In this document: positions 47,701-62,110 of the stretch, piece after piece
Layout: each line of letters starts with the position of its first letter
Position numbering within the stretch: the first letter of the stretch is position 1
NCBI RefSeq assembly: GCF_050948175.1
Contig: NW_027490441.1
Location: 217,122 to 281,121, forward strand
DNA from: Xylocopa sonorina
Lineage: Eukaryota; Arthropoda; Insecta; Hymenoptera; Apidae
Direction of reading: 5' to 3'
DNA length: 64,000 nt
Notes under the pieces: model-generated
What the model saw: the letters and a program-made list of their open reading frames with translations, nothing else
Told to the model about the DNA's origin: nothing
Databases searched by the model: none
Translations under genes and position numbers: made by a program

Positions 47701-50700
47701 TCTACGTTTCACAGCAATAGAGTACAAATGCTTCTTAAAACGCGTTATCGCATCTCACTTCTATGTTTCATGATAAGATATAGTATCCATTGCGAAGTGT
47801 CACGTATATCTCGTATTCACTTCAAAAGAATGTAAATGCGACACTTCCATGCTAGGAAATAGCGTTTGCAGATGTCTACGTATCGTAGCAATAGAGTTTT
47901 AATGCTACTTAAAACGCGATATCGCATCTCACTTCTATGTTTCATGATAAGATATAATATTCATTGCGAAGTGCCATGTATATCTCGTATTCACTTCAAA
48001 AGAATGTAAATGCGAAACTCACATGCTAGGAAGTAGCGTTTGCAGATGTCTACGTATCGTAGCCATAGAGTTTTAATGCTACTTAAAACGAGATGTCGCA
48101 TTTCATTTCTATGTTTCGTGATCAGATACAATATTCATTGTGGAGTGTTATGTATACCTCGCATTCACTACAAAAGAAAGTAAATGCGACACTTCCATGC
48201 TAGGAAATAGAGTTTGCAGATGTCTACGTACCGTAGCAACAGAGTTCTAATGCTTCTTAAAACGAGGTGTCGCATTTCATTTCTATGTTTCGTGATAAGA
48301 TATAATATTCATTGTGGAGTGTTATGTATACCTCGCATTCACTTCAAAAGAATGTAAATGCGACACTTCCTTGTTAGGAAATAACATTTGCAGATGTCTA
48401 CGCATCGTAGCAATAGAGTTCTAGTGCTCCTTAAATCGCGATATCGCATCTCACTTCTATGTTTCGAGATAAGATGTAATATTCATTGCGAAGTGTTATG
48501 TATACCTCGTATTCACTTCAAATGAATGTAAATGCGAAACTTCCATGCTAGGAAATAGCGTTTGCAGATGTCTACGTATCGTAGCAATAGAGTTCTGATG
48601 CTTCTTAAAACGCGATATCACATCTCACTTCTATGTTTCATGATAAGATATAATATTCATTGCGAAGTGTCATGTATACCTCGTATTCACTTCAAAAGAA
48701 TGTAAATGCGACACTTCCATGCTAGGAAATAGCGTTTGCAGATGTCTACGTATCGTAGCCATAGAGTTTTAAGGCTACTTAAAACGAGATGTTGCATTTC
48801 ATTTCTATGTTTCGAGATAAGATATAATATTCATTGTGGAGTGTTATGTATACCTCGTATTCACTTCAATGGAATGTAATTGGGACATTTCCTTGCTAGG
48901 AAATATTGTTTGCAGATGTCTACGCATCGTAGCAATAGAGTTCTAATGCTTCTTAAAACGCGATATCGCATCTCACCTCTATGTTTCATGATAAGATGTA
49001 ATATTCATTGCGAAGTGTTATGTATACCTCGTATTCACTTCAAATGAATGTAAATGCGAAACTTCCATGCTAGGAAATAGCGTTTGCAGATGTCTACGTA
49101 TCGTAGCAATAGAGTTCTGATGCTTCTTAAAACGCGATATCACATCTCACTTCTATGTTTCATGATAAGATATAATATTCATTGCGAAGTGTCATGTATA
49201 CCTCGTACTCACTTCAAAAGAATGTAAATGCGACACTTACATGCTAGGAAATAGCGTTTGCAGATGTCTACGTATCGTAGCAACAGAGTACTAATGCTTC
49301 TCAAAACGACGTGTCGCATTTCATTTCCGTGTTTCGTGATAAGATACAATATTCATTGTGGAGTGTTATGTATACCTCGCATTCACTTCAAAAGAATGTA
49401 AATGCGACCCTTCCATGCTAGGAAATAGCCTTTGCAGATGTCTACGTATCGTAGCAATAGAGTTCTAATGCTTCTTAGTACGCGATATCGAATCTCACTT
49501 CTATGCTTCATGACTGGATATAATATTCATTGCGAAGTGTCATGTATACCTCGTATTCACTTCAAAAGAATGTAAATGCGACACTTGCATGCTAGGAAAT
49601 TGCGTTTGCAGATGTCTACTTATCGTAGCGATAGAGTTCTAATGCTACTTAAAACGAGATGTTGCATTTCATTTCTATGTTTCGAGATAAGATATAATAT
49701 TCATTGTGGAGTGTTATGTATACCTCGTATTCACTTGAAAAGAATGTAAATGCGACACTTCCTTGCTTGGAAATATTGTTTGCAGATGTCTACGTATCGT
49801 AGGAATAGTGTTCTAATGCTTCTTAAAACGCGATATCGCATCTCACTTCTATGTTTCATGATAAGATATAATATTCATTGCGAAGTGTCATGTATACCTC
49901 GTATTCGCTTCAAAAGAATGTAAATGCGAAACTCACATGCTAGGAAATATTGTTTGCAGATGTCTACGTTTCACAGCAATAGAGTACAAATGCTTCTTAA
50001 AACGCGTTATCGCATCTCACTTCTATGTTTCATGATAAGATATAGTATCCATTGCGAAGTGTCACGTATATCTCGTATTCACTTCAAAAGAATGTAAATG
50101 CGACACTTCCATGCTAGGAAATAGCGTTTGCAGATGTCTACGTATCGTAGCAATAGAGTTTTAATGCTACTTAAAACGCGATATCGCATCTCACTTCTAT
50201 GTTTCATGATAAGATATAATATTCATTGCGAAGTGTCATGTATATCTCGTATTCACTTCAAAAGAATGTAAATGCGAAACTCACATGCTAGGAAGTAGCG
50301 TTTGCAGATGTCTACGTATCGTAGCCATAGAGTTTTAATGCTACTTAAAACGAGATGTCGCATTTCATTTCTATGTTTCGTGATCAGATACAATATTCAT
50401 TGTGGAGTGTTATGTATACCTCGCATTCACTACAAAAGAAAGTAAATGCGACACTTCCATGCTAGGAAATAGAGTTTGCAGATGTCTACGTACCGTAGCA
50501 ACAGAGTTCTAATGCTTCTTAAAACGAGGTGTCGCATTTCATTTCTATGTTTCGTGATAAGATATAATATTCATTGTGGAGTGTTATGTATACCTCGCAT
50601 TCACTTCAAAAGAATGTAAATGCGACACTTCCTTGTTAGGAAATAACATTTGCAGATGTCTACGCATCGTAGCAATAGAGTTCTAGTGCTCCTTAAATCG

Positions 50701-53280
50701 CGATATCGCATCTCACTTCTATGTTTCGAGATAAGATGTAATATTCATTGCGAAGTGTTATGTATACCTCGTATTCACTTCAAATGAATGTAAATGCGAA
50801 ACTTCCATGCTAGGAAATAGCGTTTGCAGATGTCTACGTATCGTAGCAATAGAGTTCTGATGCTTCTTAAAACGCGATATCACATCTCACTTCTATGTTT
50901 CATGATAAGATATAATATTCATTGCGAAGTGTCATGTATACCTCGTATTCACTTCAAAAGAATGTAAATGCGACACTTCCATGCTAGGAAATAGCGTTTG
51001 CAGATGTCTACGTATCGTAGCCATAGAGTTTTAAGGCTACTTAAAACGAGATGTTGCATTTCATTTCTATGTTTCGAGATAAGATATAATATTCATTGTG
51101 GAGTGTTATGTATACCTCGTATTCACTTCCGAAGAATGTAAATGCGACCCTTCCATGCTAGGAAATAGCCTTTGCAGATGTCTATGTATCGTAGCAATAG
51201 AGTTCTAATGCTTCTTAGTACGCGATATCGCATCTCACTTCTATGCTTCATGATAGGATATAATATTCATTGCGAAGTGTCATGTATACCTCGTATTCAC
51301 TTCAAAGGAATGTAAATGCGACACTTGCATGCTGGGAAATAGCGTTTGCAGATGTCTACTTATCGTAGCGATAGAGTTCTAATGCTACTTAAAACGAGAT
51401 GTTGCATTTCATTTCTATGTTTCGAGATAAGATATAATATTCATTGTGGAGTGTTATGTATACCTCGTATTCACTTCAATGGAATGTAATTGCGACATTT
51501 CCTTGCTAGGAAATATTGTTTGCAGATGTCTACGTATCGTAGCAATAGAGTTCTAATGCTTCTTAAAACGCGATATCGCATCTCACCTCTACGTTTCATG
51601 ATAAGATATAATATTCATAGCGAAGTGTCATGTATATCTCGTATTCACGTCATAAGAATGTAAATGCGACACTTCCATGCTAGGAAATAGCGTTGGCAGA
51701 TGCCTACGCATCGTAGCAATAGAGTTCTAATGCTTCTTAGAACGAGATGTCGCATTTCATTTCTATGTTTCGTGATAAGATATAATATTCATTGCGAAGT
51801 GCCATGTATACCTCGTATTCACTTCAAATGAATGTAAATGCGACACTTCCATGCTAGGAAATAGAGTTTGCAGATGTCTACGTACCGTAGCAACAGAGTT
51901 CTAATGCTTCTTAAAACGAGGTGTCGCATTTCATTTCCGTGTTTCGTGATAAGATACAATATTCATTGTGGAGTGTTATGTATACCTCGTATTCACTTCA
52001 GAAGAATGTAAATGCGACACTTCCATGCTAGGAAATAGCATTTGCAGATGTCTACGTATCGTAGCAATAGAGTTCTGATGCTTCTCAAAACGCGATATCG
52101 CAACTCATTCCTATGTTTCATGATAAGATATAATATTCATTGCGAAATGTCATGTATATCTCGTATTCACTTCAAAAGAATGTAAGTGCGAAGCTTCCAT
52201 GCTAGGAAATAGCGTTTGCAGATGTCTACGTATCGTAGCAATGGAGTTCTAATGCTTCTTAAAACGAGATGCGGCATTTCATTCCAACGTTTCGTGATAA
52301 GATATAATATTCATTGTAGAGTGTTATGTATACCTCGTATACACTTCAACAGAATGTAAATGCGACACTTCCATGCTAGGAAATAGCATTTGCAGATGTC
52401 TACGTATCGTAGCAATAGAGTTCTAATGCTTCTTAAAACGCAATATCGCATCTCACTTCTATGTTTCATGATAAGATATAATATTCATTGCGAAGTGTCA
52501 TGTATACCTCGTATTCACTTCAAAAGAATGCAAATGCGACACTTCCATGCTAGGAAATAGCATTTGCAGATGTCTACGTATCGTAGCAATAGAGTTTTAA
52601 TGCTACTTAAAACGAAATGTTGCATTTCATTTCTATGTTTCGAGATAAGATATAATATTCATTGTGGAGTGTTATGTATACCTCGTATTCACTTGAAAAG
52701 AATGTAAATGCGACACTTCCTTGCTTGGAAATATTGTTTGCAGATGTCTACGTATCGTAGGAATAGGGTTCTAATGCTTCTTAAAACGCGATATCGCATC
52801 TCACTTCTATGTTTCATGATAAGATATAATATTCATTGCGAAGTGTCATGTATACCTCGTATTCGCTTCAAAAGAATGTAAATGCGAAACTCACATGCTA
52901 GGAAATATTGTTTGCAGATGTCTACGTTTCACAGCAATAGAGTACAAATGCTTCTTAAAACGCGTTATCGCATCTCACTTCTATGTTTCATGATAAGATA
53001 TAGTATCCATTGCGAAGTGTCACGTATATCTCGTATTCACTTCAAAAGAATGTAAATGCGACACTTCCATGCTAGGAAATAGCGTTTGCAGATGTCTACG
53101 TATCGTAGCAATAGAGTTTTAATGCTACTTAAAACGCGATATCGCATCTCACTTCTATGTTTCATGATAAGATATAATATTCATTGCGAAGTGTCATGTA
53201 TATCTCGTATTCACTTCAAAAGGATGTAAATGCGAAACTCACATGCTAGGAAGTAGCGTTTGCAGATGTCTACGTATCGT
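44706..53280 (-). repeat. Nested higher-order duplications at 2,262, 2,958 and 5,220 bp
   Basis: GCGAAACTCACATGCTAGG with GTTTCACAGCAATAGAGTAC marks copies at 44,706, 47,664, 49,926 and 52,884, offsets of 2,958 (17 monomers), 2,262 (13) and 2,958 again. A block at 47,385-48,867 repeats at 49,647-51,129. A larger block at 45,914-48,060 repeats at 51,134-53,280 with a 5,220-bp offset (30 monomers), where one copy has lost a monomer and regained one. Matches are nearly exact. Confidence 0.82.
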
Positions 53281-53579
53281 AGCAATAGAGTACTAATGCT
53301 TCTTAAAACGAGATGTTGTATTTCATTTCTATGTTTCGTAATAAGATATAATATTCATTGTGTAATGTTATGTATACCTCGTATTCACTTTAATGGAATG
53401 TAAGTGCGACATTTCCATGCTAGGAAATTGCGTTTGCAGATGTCTACGTATCGTTGCAATAGAGTTCTAATGCTACTTAAAACGAGATGTTGCATTTCAT
53501 TTCTATGTTTCGAGATAAGATATAATATTCATTGTGGAGTGTTATGTATACCTCGTATTCACTTCAAGTGAATGTAAAT

Positions 53580-56500
53580 GCGAAACTTCCATGCTAGGAA
53601 ATAGCGTTTGCAGATGTCTACGTACCGTAGCAATAGTGTTCTAATGCTTCTTAAAACGCGATATCGCATCTCACTTCTATGTTTCATGATAAGATATAAT
53701 CTTCATTGCGAAGTGTCATGTATACCTCGTATTCACTTCAAAAGAATGTACATGCGACACTCGCATGCTAGGAAATATTGTTTGCAGATGTCCACGTATC
53801 ACAGCAATAGAGTACTAATGCTTCTTAAAACGAGATGTCGTGTTTCATTTCTATGTTTCGTAGTAAGATATAATATTCATTGTGTAATGTTATGTATACC
53901 TCGTATTCACTTCAATGGAATGTAATTGCGACATTTCCTTGCTAGGAAATATTGTTTGCAGATGTCTACGTATATTAGCAATAGAGTACTAATGCTTCTT
54001 GAAACGAGATGTCGTATTTCTTTTCTATGTTTCTTAATAAGATATAACATTCATTGTGTAATGTTATGTATACCTCGTATTCACTTCAATGGAATGTAAG
54101 TGCGACATTTCCTTGCTAGGAAATATTGTTTGCAGATGTCTACGTATATTAGCAATAGAGTTCTAATGCTTCTCAGAACGCGATATAGCACCTCATTCCT
54201 ATGTTTCATGATATGATATAATATTCATTGCGAAGTGTCATGTACACCACGTATTCACTTCAAAAGAATGTAATTGCGACACTTCCATGCTAGGAAATAG
54301 CGTTTGCAGATGTCTAGGTATCGTAGGAATAGAATTCTAATGCTTCTTAAAACGCGATATCGCATCTCACTTCTATGTTTCATGATAAGATATAATATTC
54401 ATTGCGAAGTGTTATGTATACCTCGTATTGTCTTCAAAAGAATGTAAATGCGGCACTTCCATGCTAGGAAATAGCGTTTGCAGATGTCTACGTATCGTAG
54501 CAATATAGTTCTAGTGCTTCTTAAAATGAGAAGTAGTATTTCATTTCTATGTTTCGTAATAAGATATAATATTCATTGTGGAATGTTATGTATACCTCGT
54601 ATTCACTTCAAAAGAATGTAAATGCGGCACTTCCTTGCTAGGAAATAACATTTGCAGATGTCTACGCATCGTAGCAATTGAGTTCTAATGCTGCTTAAAA
54701 CGCGATATCGCATCTCACTTCTATGTTTCATGATAGGATATAATATTCATTGCGAAGTGTCATGTATATCTCGTATTCGCTTCATAAGAATGTAACTGCG
54801 ACCCTTCCATGCTAGGAAATAGCGTTTGCAGATGTCTACGTATCGTAGCAATAGAGTTCTAATGCTTCTTAGAACGAGATGTCGCATCTCACTGCTATGT
54901 TTCATGATGAGAAATATTATTCATTATGGAATGTTATGTATACCTCGTATTCACTTCAAAAGAATGTAAATGCGACACTTCCATGCTAGGAAATAGCATT
55001 TGCAGATGTCTACGTATCGTAGCAATAGAGTTTTAATGCTACTTAAAACGAGATGTTGCATTTCATTTCTATGTTTCGAGATAAGATATAATATTCATTG
55101 TGGAGTGTTATGTATACCTCGTATTCACTTGAAAAGAATGTAAATGCGACACTTCCTTGCTAGGGAATATTGTTTGCAGATGTCTACGTATCGTAGGAAT
55201 AGGGTTCTAATGCTTCTTAAAACGCGATATCGCATCTCACTTCTATGTTTCATGATAAGATATAATATTCATTGCGAAGTGTCATGTATACCTCGTACTC
55301 ACTACAAAAGAATGTAAATGCGACACTCCCATGCTAGGAAATATTGTTTGCAGATGTCTGCGTATCACAGCAATAGAGTACTAATGCTTCATAAAACGAG
55401 ATGTAGTATTTCATTTCTATGTTTCGTAATAAGATATAATATTCATTGTGTAATGTTATGTATACCTCGTATTCACTTCAAAAGAATGTAAATGCGACAC
55501 TTCCTTGCTAGGAAATAACATTTGCAGATGTCTACGCATCGTAGCAATAGAGTTCTAGTGCTCCTTAAATCGCGATATCGCATCTCACTTCCATGTTTCG
55601 AGATAAGATGTAATATTCATTGCGAAGTGTTATGTATACCTCGTATTCACTTCAAATGAATGTAAATGCGAAACTTCCATGCTAGGAAATAGCGTTTGCA
55701 GATGTCTACGTACCGTAGCAATAGAGTTCTAATGCTTCTTAAAACGCGATATCGCATCTCACTTCTATGTTTCATGATAAGATATAATCTTCATTGCGAA
55801 GTGTCATGTATACCTCGTATTCACTTCAAAAGAATGTAAATGCGACACTCGCATGCTAGGAAATATTGTTTGCAGATGTCCACGTATCACAGCAATAGAG
55901 TACTAATGCTTCTTAAAACGAGATGTCGTGTTTCATTTCTATGTTTCGTAGTAAGATATAATATTCATTGTGTAATGTTATGTATAACTCGTATTCACTT
56001 CAATGGAATGTAATTGCGACATTTCCTTGCTAGGAAATATTGTTTGCAGATGTCTACGTATATTAGCAATAGAGTACTAATGCTTCTTAAAACGAGATGT
56101 CGTATTTCATTTCTATGTTTCTTAATAAGATAAAACATTCATTGTGTAAAGTTATGTATACCTCGTATTCACTTCAATGGAATGTAAGTGCGATATTTCC
56201 TTGCCAGGAAATATTGTTTGCAGATGTCTACGTAAATTAGCAATAGAGTACTAATGCTTCTTAAAACGAGATGTCGTATTTCATTTCTATGTTTCTTAAT
56301 AAGATATAACATTCATTGTGTAATGTTATGTATACCTCGTATTCACTTCAATGGAATGTAAGTGCGACATTTCCTTGCTAGGAAATATTGTTTGCAGATG
56401 TCTACGTATATTAGCAATAGAGTTCTAATGCTTCTCAGAACGCGATATAGCACCTCATTCCTATGTTTCATGATATGATATAATATTCATTGCGAAGTGT

Positions 56501-57050
56501 CATGTACACCCCGTATTCACTTCAAAAGAATGTAGTTGCGACACTTCCATGCTAGGAAATAGCGTTTGCAGATGTCTAGGTATCGTAGGAATAGAATTCT
56601 AATGCTTCTTAAAACGCGATATCGCATCTCACTTCTATGTTTCATGATAAGATATAATATTCATTGCGAAGTGTTATGTATACCTCGTATTGTCTTCAAA
56701 AGAATGTAAATGCGGCACTTCCATGCTAGGAAATAGCGTTTGCAGATGTCTACGTATCGTAGCAATATAGTTCTAGTGCTTCTTAAAATGAGAAGTAGTA
56801 TTTCATTTCTATGTTTCGTAATAAGATATAATATTCATTGTGGAATGTTATGTATACCTCGTATTCACTTCAAAAGAATGTAAATGCGGCACTTCCTTGC
56901 TAGGAAATAAAATTTGCAGATGTCTACGCATCGTAGCAATTGAGTTCTAATGCTGCTTAAAACGCGATATCGCATCTCACTTCTATGTTTCATGATAAGA
57001 TACAATATTCATTGCGAAGTGTCATGTGTATCTCGTATTCACATCAAAAG
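53580..57050 (-). repeat. Twelve- to thirteen-monomer duplication
   Basis: The series beginning CGAAACTTCC near 53,581 recurs near 55,669 (2,088 bp, 12 monomers). By GATATAGCACCTCATTCC (54,182 and 56,444) the offset has become 2,262 bp (13 monomers), because one unit with GTTTCTTAATAAGAT is doubled in the second copy. Confidence 0.78.
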
Positions 57051-57749
57051 AATGTAAATGCGACACTTCCATGCTAGGAAATAGCGTTTGCAGATGTGTA
57101 AGTATCGTAGCAAGAGAGATCTGATGCTCCTTAAAACGCGATATCGCATCTCACACCTATGTTTCATGATAAGAAATAATAATCATTGCGATGTGTCATG
57201 TATACCTCGTATTCACTTCAAAAGAATGTAAATGCGACACTTCCTTGCTAGGATATAACGTTTGCAGATGTCTACGCATCGTAGCAATAGAGTTCTAAAG
57301 CTTCCTAAAACGCGATATCGCATCTCAATTCCATGATTCATGATAAGATATAGTATCCATTGCGAATTGTCATGTGTATCTCGTATTCACTTCAAAAGAA
57401 TGTAAATGCGAAACTTCCATGCTAGGAAATAGCGTTTGCAGATGTCTACATATCGTAGCAATAGAGTTTTAATGCTACTTAAAACGAGATGTCGCATTTC
57501 GTTTCTATGTTTCGTGATAAGATACAATATTCATTGTGGAGTGTTAAGTATACCACGCATTCACTTCAAAAGAATGTAAATGCGACACTTCCTTGCTAGG
57601 AAATATTGTTTGCAGATGTCTACGTAACGTAGCAATAGAGTTCTAATGCTTCTTAAAACGAGATGTCGCATTTCATTCCTAGGTTTCGTGATAAGATATA
57701 ATATTCATTGTGGATTGTTATGTACACCTCGTATTCACCTCAAAAGAAT

Positions 57750-59837
57750 GTAAATGCGACACTTCCATGCTAGGAAATAGCGTTTGCAGATGTCTAGGTA
57801 TCGTAGGAATAGAATTCTAATGCTTCTTAAAACGCGATATCACATCTCACTTCTATGTTTCATGATAAGATATAATATTCATTGCGAAGTGTTATGTATA
57901 CCTCGTATTATCTTCACAGGAATGTAAATGCGGCACTTCCATGCTAGGATATAGCGTTTGCAGATGTCTACGTATCGTAGCAATAGAGTTCTAATGCTTC
58001 TCAAAATGAGAAGTCGTATTTCATTTCTATGTTTCGTAATAAGATATAATATTCATTGTGGAATGTTATGTATACCTCGTATTCACTTCAAATGAATGTA
58101 AATGCGACACTTCCTTGCTAGGAAATAACATTTGCAGATGTCTACGCATTGTAGCAATAGAGTTCTAATGCTTCTTAAAACGCGATATCGCACCTCATTC
58201 CTATGTGTCATGATAATATATAATATTCATTGCGAAGTGTCATGTATATCCCGTATTCACTTCAAAACAATGTAAATGCGGCACTTCCATGCTAGGATAT
58301 AGCGTTTGCAGATGTCTACGTATCGTAGCAATAGAGTTCTAATGCTTCTCAAAATGAGAAGTCGTATTTCATTTCTATGTTTCGTAATAAGATATAATAT
58401 TCATTGTGGAATGTTATGTATACCTCGTATTCACTTCAAATGAATGTAAATGCGACACTTCCTTGCTAGGAAATAACATTTGCAGATGTCTACGCATTGT
58501 AGCAATAGAGTTCTAATGCTTCTTAAAACGCGATATCGCACCTCATTCCTATGTGTCATGATAAGATATAATATTCATTGCGAAGTGTCATGTATATCCC
58601 GTATTCACTTCAAAACAATGTAAATGCGAAACTTTCATGCTAGGAAATAGGGTTTGCAGATGTCTACGTATCGTAGCAATAGAGTTCTAATGCTTCTTAA
58701 AACGAGATGTCGCATTTCATTCCTATGTTTCGTGATAAGATACAATATTCCTTGTGGAGTGTTATGTATAGCTCGTATTCACTTCAAAAGAATGTAAATG
58801 CGACACTTCCATGCTAGGAAATAGCGTTTGCAGATGTCTACGTATCGTAGGAATAGAATTCTAATGCTTCTTAAAACGCGATATCACATCTCACTTCTAT
58901 GTTTCATGATAAGATATAATATTCATTGCGAAGTGTTATGTATACCTCGTATTATCTTCACAGGAATGTAAATGCGGCACTTCCATGCTAGGATATAGCG
59001 TTTGCAGATGTCTACGTATCGTAGCAATAGAGTTCTTATGCTTCTCAAAATGAGAAGTCGTATTTCATTTCTATGTTTCGTAATAAGATATAATATTCAT
59101 TGTGGAATGTTATGTATACCTCGTATTCACTTCAAATGAATGTAAATGCGACACTTCCTTGCTAGGAAATAACATTTGCAGATGTCTACGCATTGTAGCA
59201 ATAGAGTTCTAATGCTTCTTAAAACGCGATATCGCACCTCATTCCTATGTGTCATGATAAGATATAATATTCATTGCGAAGTGTCATGTATATCCCGTAT
59301 TCACTTCAAAACAATGTAAATGCGGCACTTCCATGCTAGGATATAGCGTTTGCAGATGTCTACGTATCGTAGCAATAGAGTTCTAATGCTTCTCAAAATG
59401 AGAAGTCGTATTTCATTTCTATGTTTCGTAATAAGATATAATATTCATTGTGGAATGTTATGTATACCTCGTATTCACTTCAAATGAATGTAAATGCGAC
59501 ACTTCCTTGCTAGGAAATAACATTTGCAGATGTCTACGCATTGTAGCAATAGAGTTCTAATGCTTCTTAAAACGCGATATCGCACCTCATTCCTATGTGT
59601 CATGATAAGATATAATATTCATTGCGAAGTGTCATGTATATCCCGTATTCACTTCAAAACAATGTAAATGCGAAACTTTCATGCTAGGAAATAGGGTTTG
59701 CAGATGTCTACGTATCGTAGCAATAGAGTTCTAATGCTTCTTAAAACGAGATGTCGCATTTCATTCCTATGTTTCGTGATAAGATACAATATTCCTTGTG
59801 GAGTGTTATGTATAGCTCGTATTCACTTCAAAAGAAT
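57750..59837 (-). repeat. Six-monomer higher-order repeat (1,044 bp), two copies
   Basis: ATGCTAGGAT occurs at 57,941, 58,289, 58,985 and 59,333: spacing 348, 696, 348. Thus a 348-bp dimer was duplicated and then the whole six-monomer block was duplicated with a 1,044-bp offset. Copies are almost identical, including the private variants CCTATGTGTCATGATAA and ATATCCCGTATTCAC. Confidence 0.88.
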
Positions 59838-61440
59838 GTAAATGCGACACTTCCATGCTAGGAAATAGCGTTTGCAGATGTCTACGTATCGTAGCAAGAG
59901 AGATCTAATGCTTCTTAAAACGCGATATCGCATCTCACACCTATGTTTCATGATAGGATATAATATTCATTGCGAAGTGATATGTATACCTCGTATTATC
60001 TTCAAAAGAATGCAAACGCGACACTTCCTTGATAGGAAATTGCGTTTGCAGATGTATCCGTATCGAAGCAATAGAGTTCTAATGCCTCTTGAATCCAGAT
60101 ATCGCATCTCATTTCTATGTTTCATGATAAGATATAATATTCATTTAGAAGTGTCATGTATACCTCGTATTCTCTTCAAAAGAATGTAAATGCGACACTT
60201 CCTTGCTAGGAAATAGCGTTTCCAGATGTCCGCGTATCGTAGCAATAGAGTTCCAATGCTTCTTAAATCGCGATATCGCATTTCAGTTCTATGTTTCATG
60301 ATAAGATATAATATTCATTGCGACGTGTTATGTTTGCCTCGCATACACTTCAAACGAATGTAAGTGCGACACTTCCTTGCTAGGAAATAGCGTTTGCAGA
60401 TGTCACCGTATCATAGCAATAGAGTTCTAATGCTTCTCAAAACTCGATATCGCATCTCATGTCTATGTTTCATGATAAGATGTGATACTCATTGCTAAGC
60501 GTCATGTATACCTCGCATACACTTCAAATGAATGTCAAGGCGACATTTCCTTGCTAGGAAGTCGCGTTTGCAGATGTCTACGTATCGTAGCAATAGAGTT
60601 CTAATGCTTCTTAAAACGCGATATCGCATCTCATTCCAATTTTAAAGATAATATATAATATTCATTGTGCAGTGTTATGTATATCTCGTATTCACATCAA
60701 AGGAATATTAATGCGACGCTTCCTTGCTAGGAAATGGCGTTTGCAGATGTCTAGGTATTGATACAATAGAGTTCTAATGCTTCTTAAAACGCGATATCGC
60801 ATCTCATTCCTATGTTACATGATAAGACATAATATTCATTGCGAAGTGTCACTTGTACCTCGCATACACTTCAAGTGAATGTAAATGCGACACTTTCTTG
60901 CTAGGAATTAGCGTTTGCAGATGTCTATGTATCGAAGCAATAGAGTTCTAATGCCTCTTAAAACGGGATATCGCATCTCATTGCTATGTTTCATGATAAG
61001 ATATAATATTCATTGCGAAGTATTATGTATACCTCGTCTATACTCCGAATGAAAGTAAATGCCACACTTCCTTGCTGGGAAATAGCGTTTCGAGATGTCT
61101 ACGTATCGAAGAAAGAGAGTTCTATTTCTTCTTAAAACGCGACATGGCATCCTATTTCTATGTTTCATGATAGTTTGTAATATTCATTGCGAAGTGTTAT
61201 GTATACCTCGCCTACACTTCAAAAGAATGTAAATGTCACACATCCTTGCTAGGAAATGCGCTTCCAGGTGTCTAGGTATCGAAGCAGTGGAGTTCTAATG
61301 CTTCTTAATACGCGATATCGCATCTCATTTCTATGTTTCATGATAAGATATAATATTCATTGCAAAGTGTCATGTATACCTCGTATTCACTTCAAAAGAA
61401 TGTAAACGCGACACTTCCTTACGAGGAAGTAACGTTTCCA

Positions 61441-62110
61441 TTTGTTTACTTATCGGAGCAATAGAGTTCTATTGCTTCATTCAACACGATGTCGCAAGTC
61501 ATTTCAATGATTCATGGTAAATTGCAATATTCTTTGCAATATGTTACATTTGTCTGCATCTAGACCTTAGAAGGATGTGAATTCTATACTTACTTGCAAC
61601 AGAATATCGTTTCCAGATCTCTACGTGTCCAAGCAAGACATTTCTAATACTTCATGCAGCGCGATGGCGCATCTCATTTCAACGTTTCAATGCAAAGAAT
61701 CTGTAATCATATGTCCATAACATTGTGCTTAACTATTAGAGGTCTTCAATAGAATGTGAACTATATAATTCCATGCAACGGCATGGCGCTCCGTAGTGTC
61801 TGTCTGTTAAAGCAATCGAGCTAAAATTCTCCATGCAATGCTCTGGCGCATCCCATTTCATCGTTTTAAAGTAAGAATGCTGTAATCTCTTATGCATAAC
61901 TCTATGCTTATCTGCTTTAAAACTTCATAAGAATGTAAATTCTACAGCTCCATGCAACAGGATTGCCCTTCGTAGTGTCTACATGTCGAGACAATAGAGT
62001 ACTAATGCATTATACAATGCCATGACTCATCTCATTTCAACGTTTCGAATTAAGTAAGCTGTAATCTTCTATGAAAAGCATTATAATTATCTGCTTCTAT
62101 TCTACAATAG
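61441..62110 (-). repeat. Divergent edge satellite, palindrome B right
   Basis: Mirror of 23,945-24,640: old monomers with CTTATCTGCTTTAAAACTTC replacing the core landmark, ending next to the GC-rich hairpin. Pairing with the left edge is retained to about 61,469. Confidence 0.8.

Larger units (their letters stand above)
30579..61440 (-). repeat. Main 174-bp satellite array, reverse orientation
   Basis: About 177 monomers in reverse complement to the left arrays; spacing of ATGCTAGG sites is exactly 174 bp over many units (32,707, 32,881; 44,891, 45,065). Two variant types alternate in the array: one with ACGCGATATCGCATCTCAC and one with ACGAGATGTCGCATTTCAT. Each unit contains CTACGTATCGTAG (5-bp stem, TAT loop) and, in the first type, GCGATATCGC. 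I see no insertion or gene anywhere in it. Units within about 600 bp of the left end and 1.5 kb of the right end are more divergent. The interior shows nested higher-order duplications listed separately. Confidence 0.96.

Noticed and set aside
30579..61440. CENP-B box in the satellite
   Set aside because: TGGAAACG-like and TTCG pieces occur in some monomers but are about 17 bp apart, not in the CENP-B box arrangement, and most reverse-array units have TGCAAACG.
30579..61440. CRISPR array or prokaryotic direct repeats
   Set aside because: The units are contiguous 174-bp tandem repeats without unique spacers, in a eukaryotic setting.
30579..61440. Identity with the honey bee AluI satellite (about 176 bp)
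   Set aside because: Only unit length is similar. The typical monomer here has no AGCT, and I cannot compare sequences without a search.
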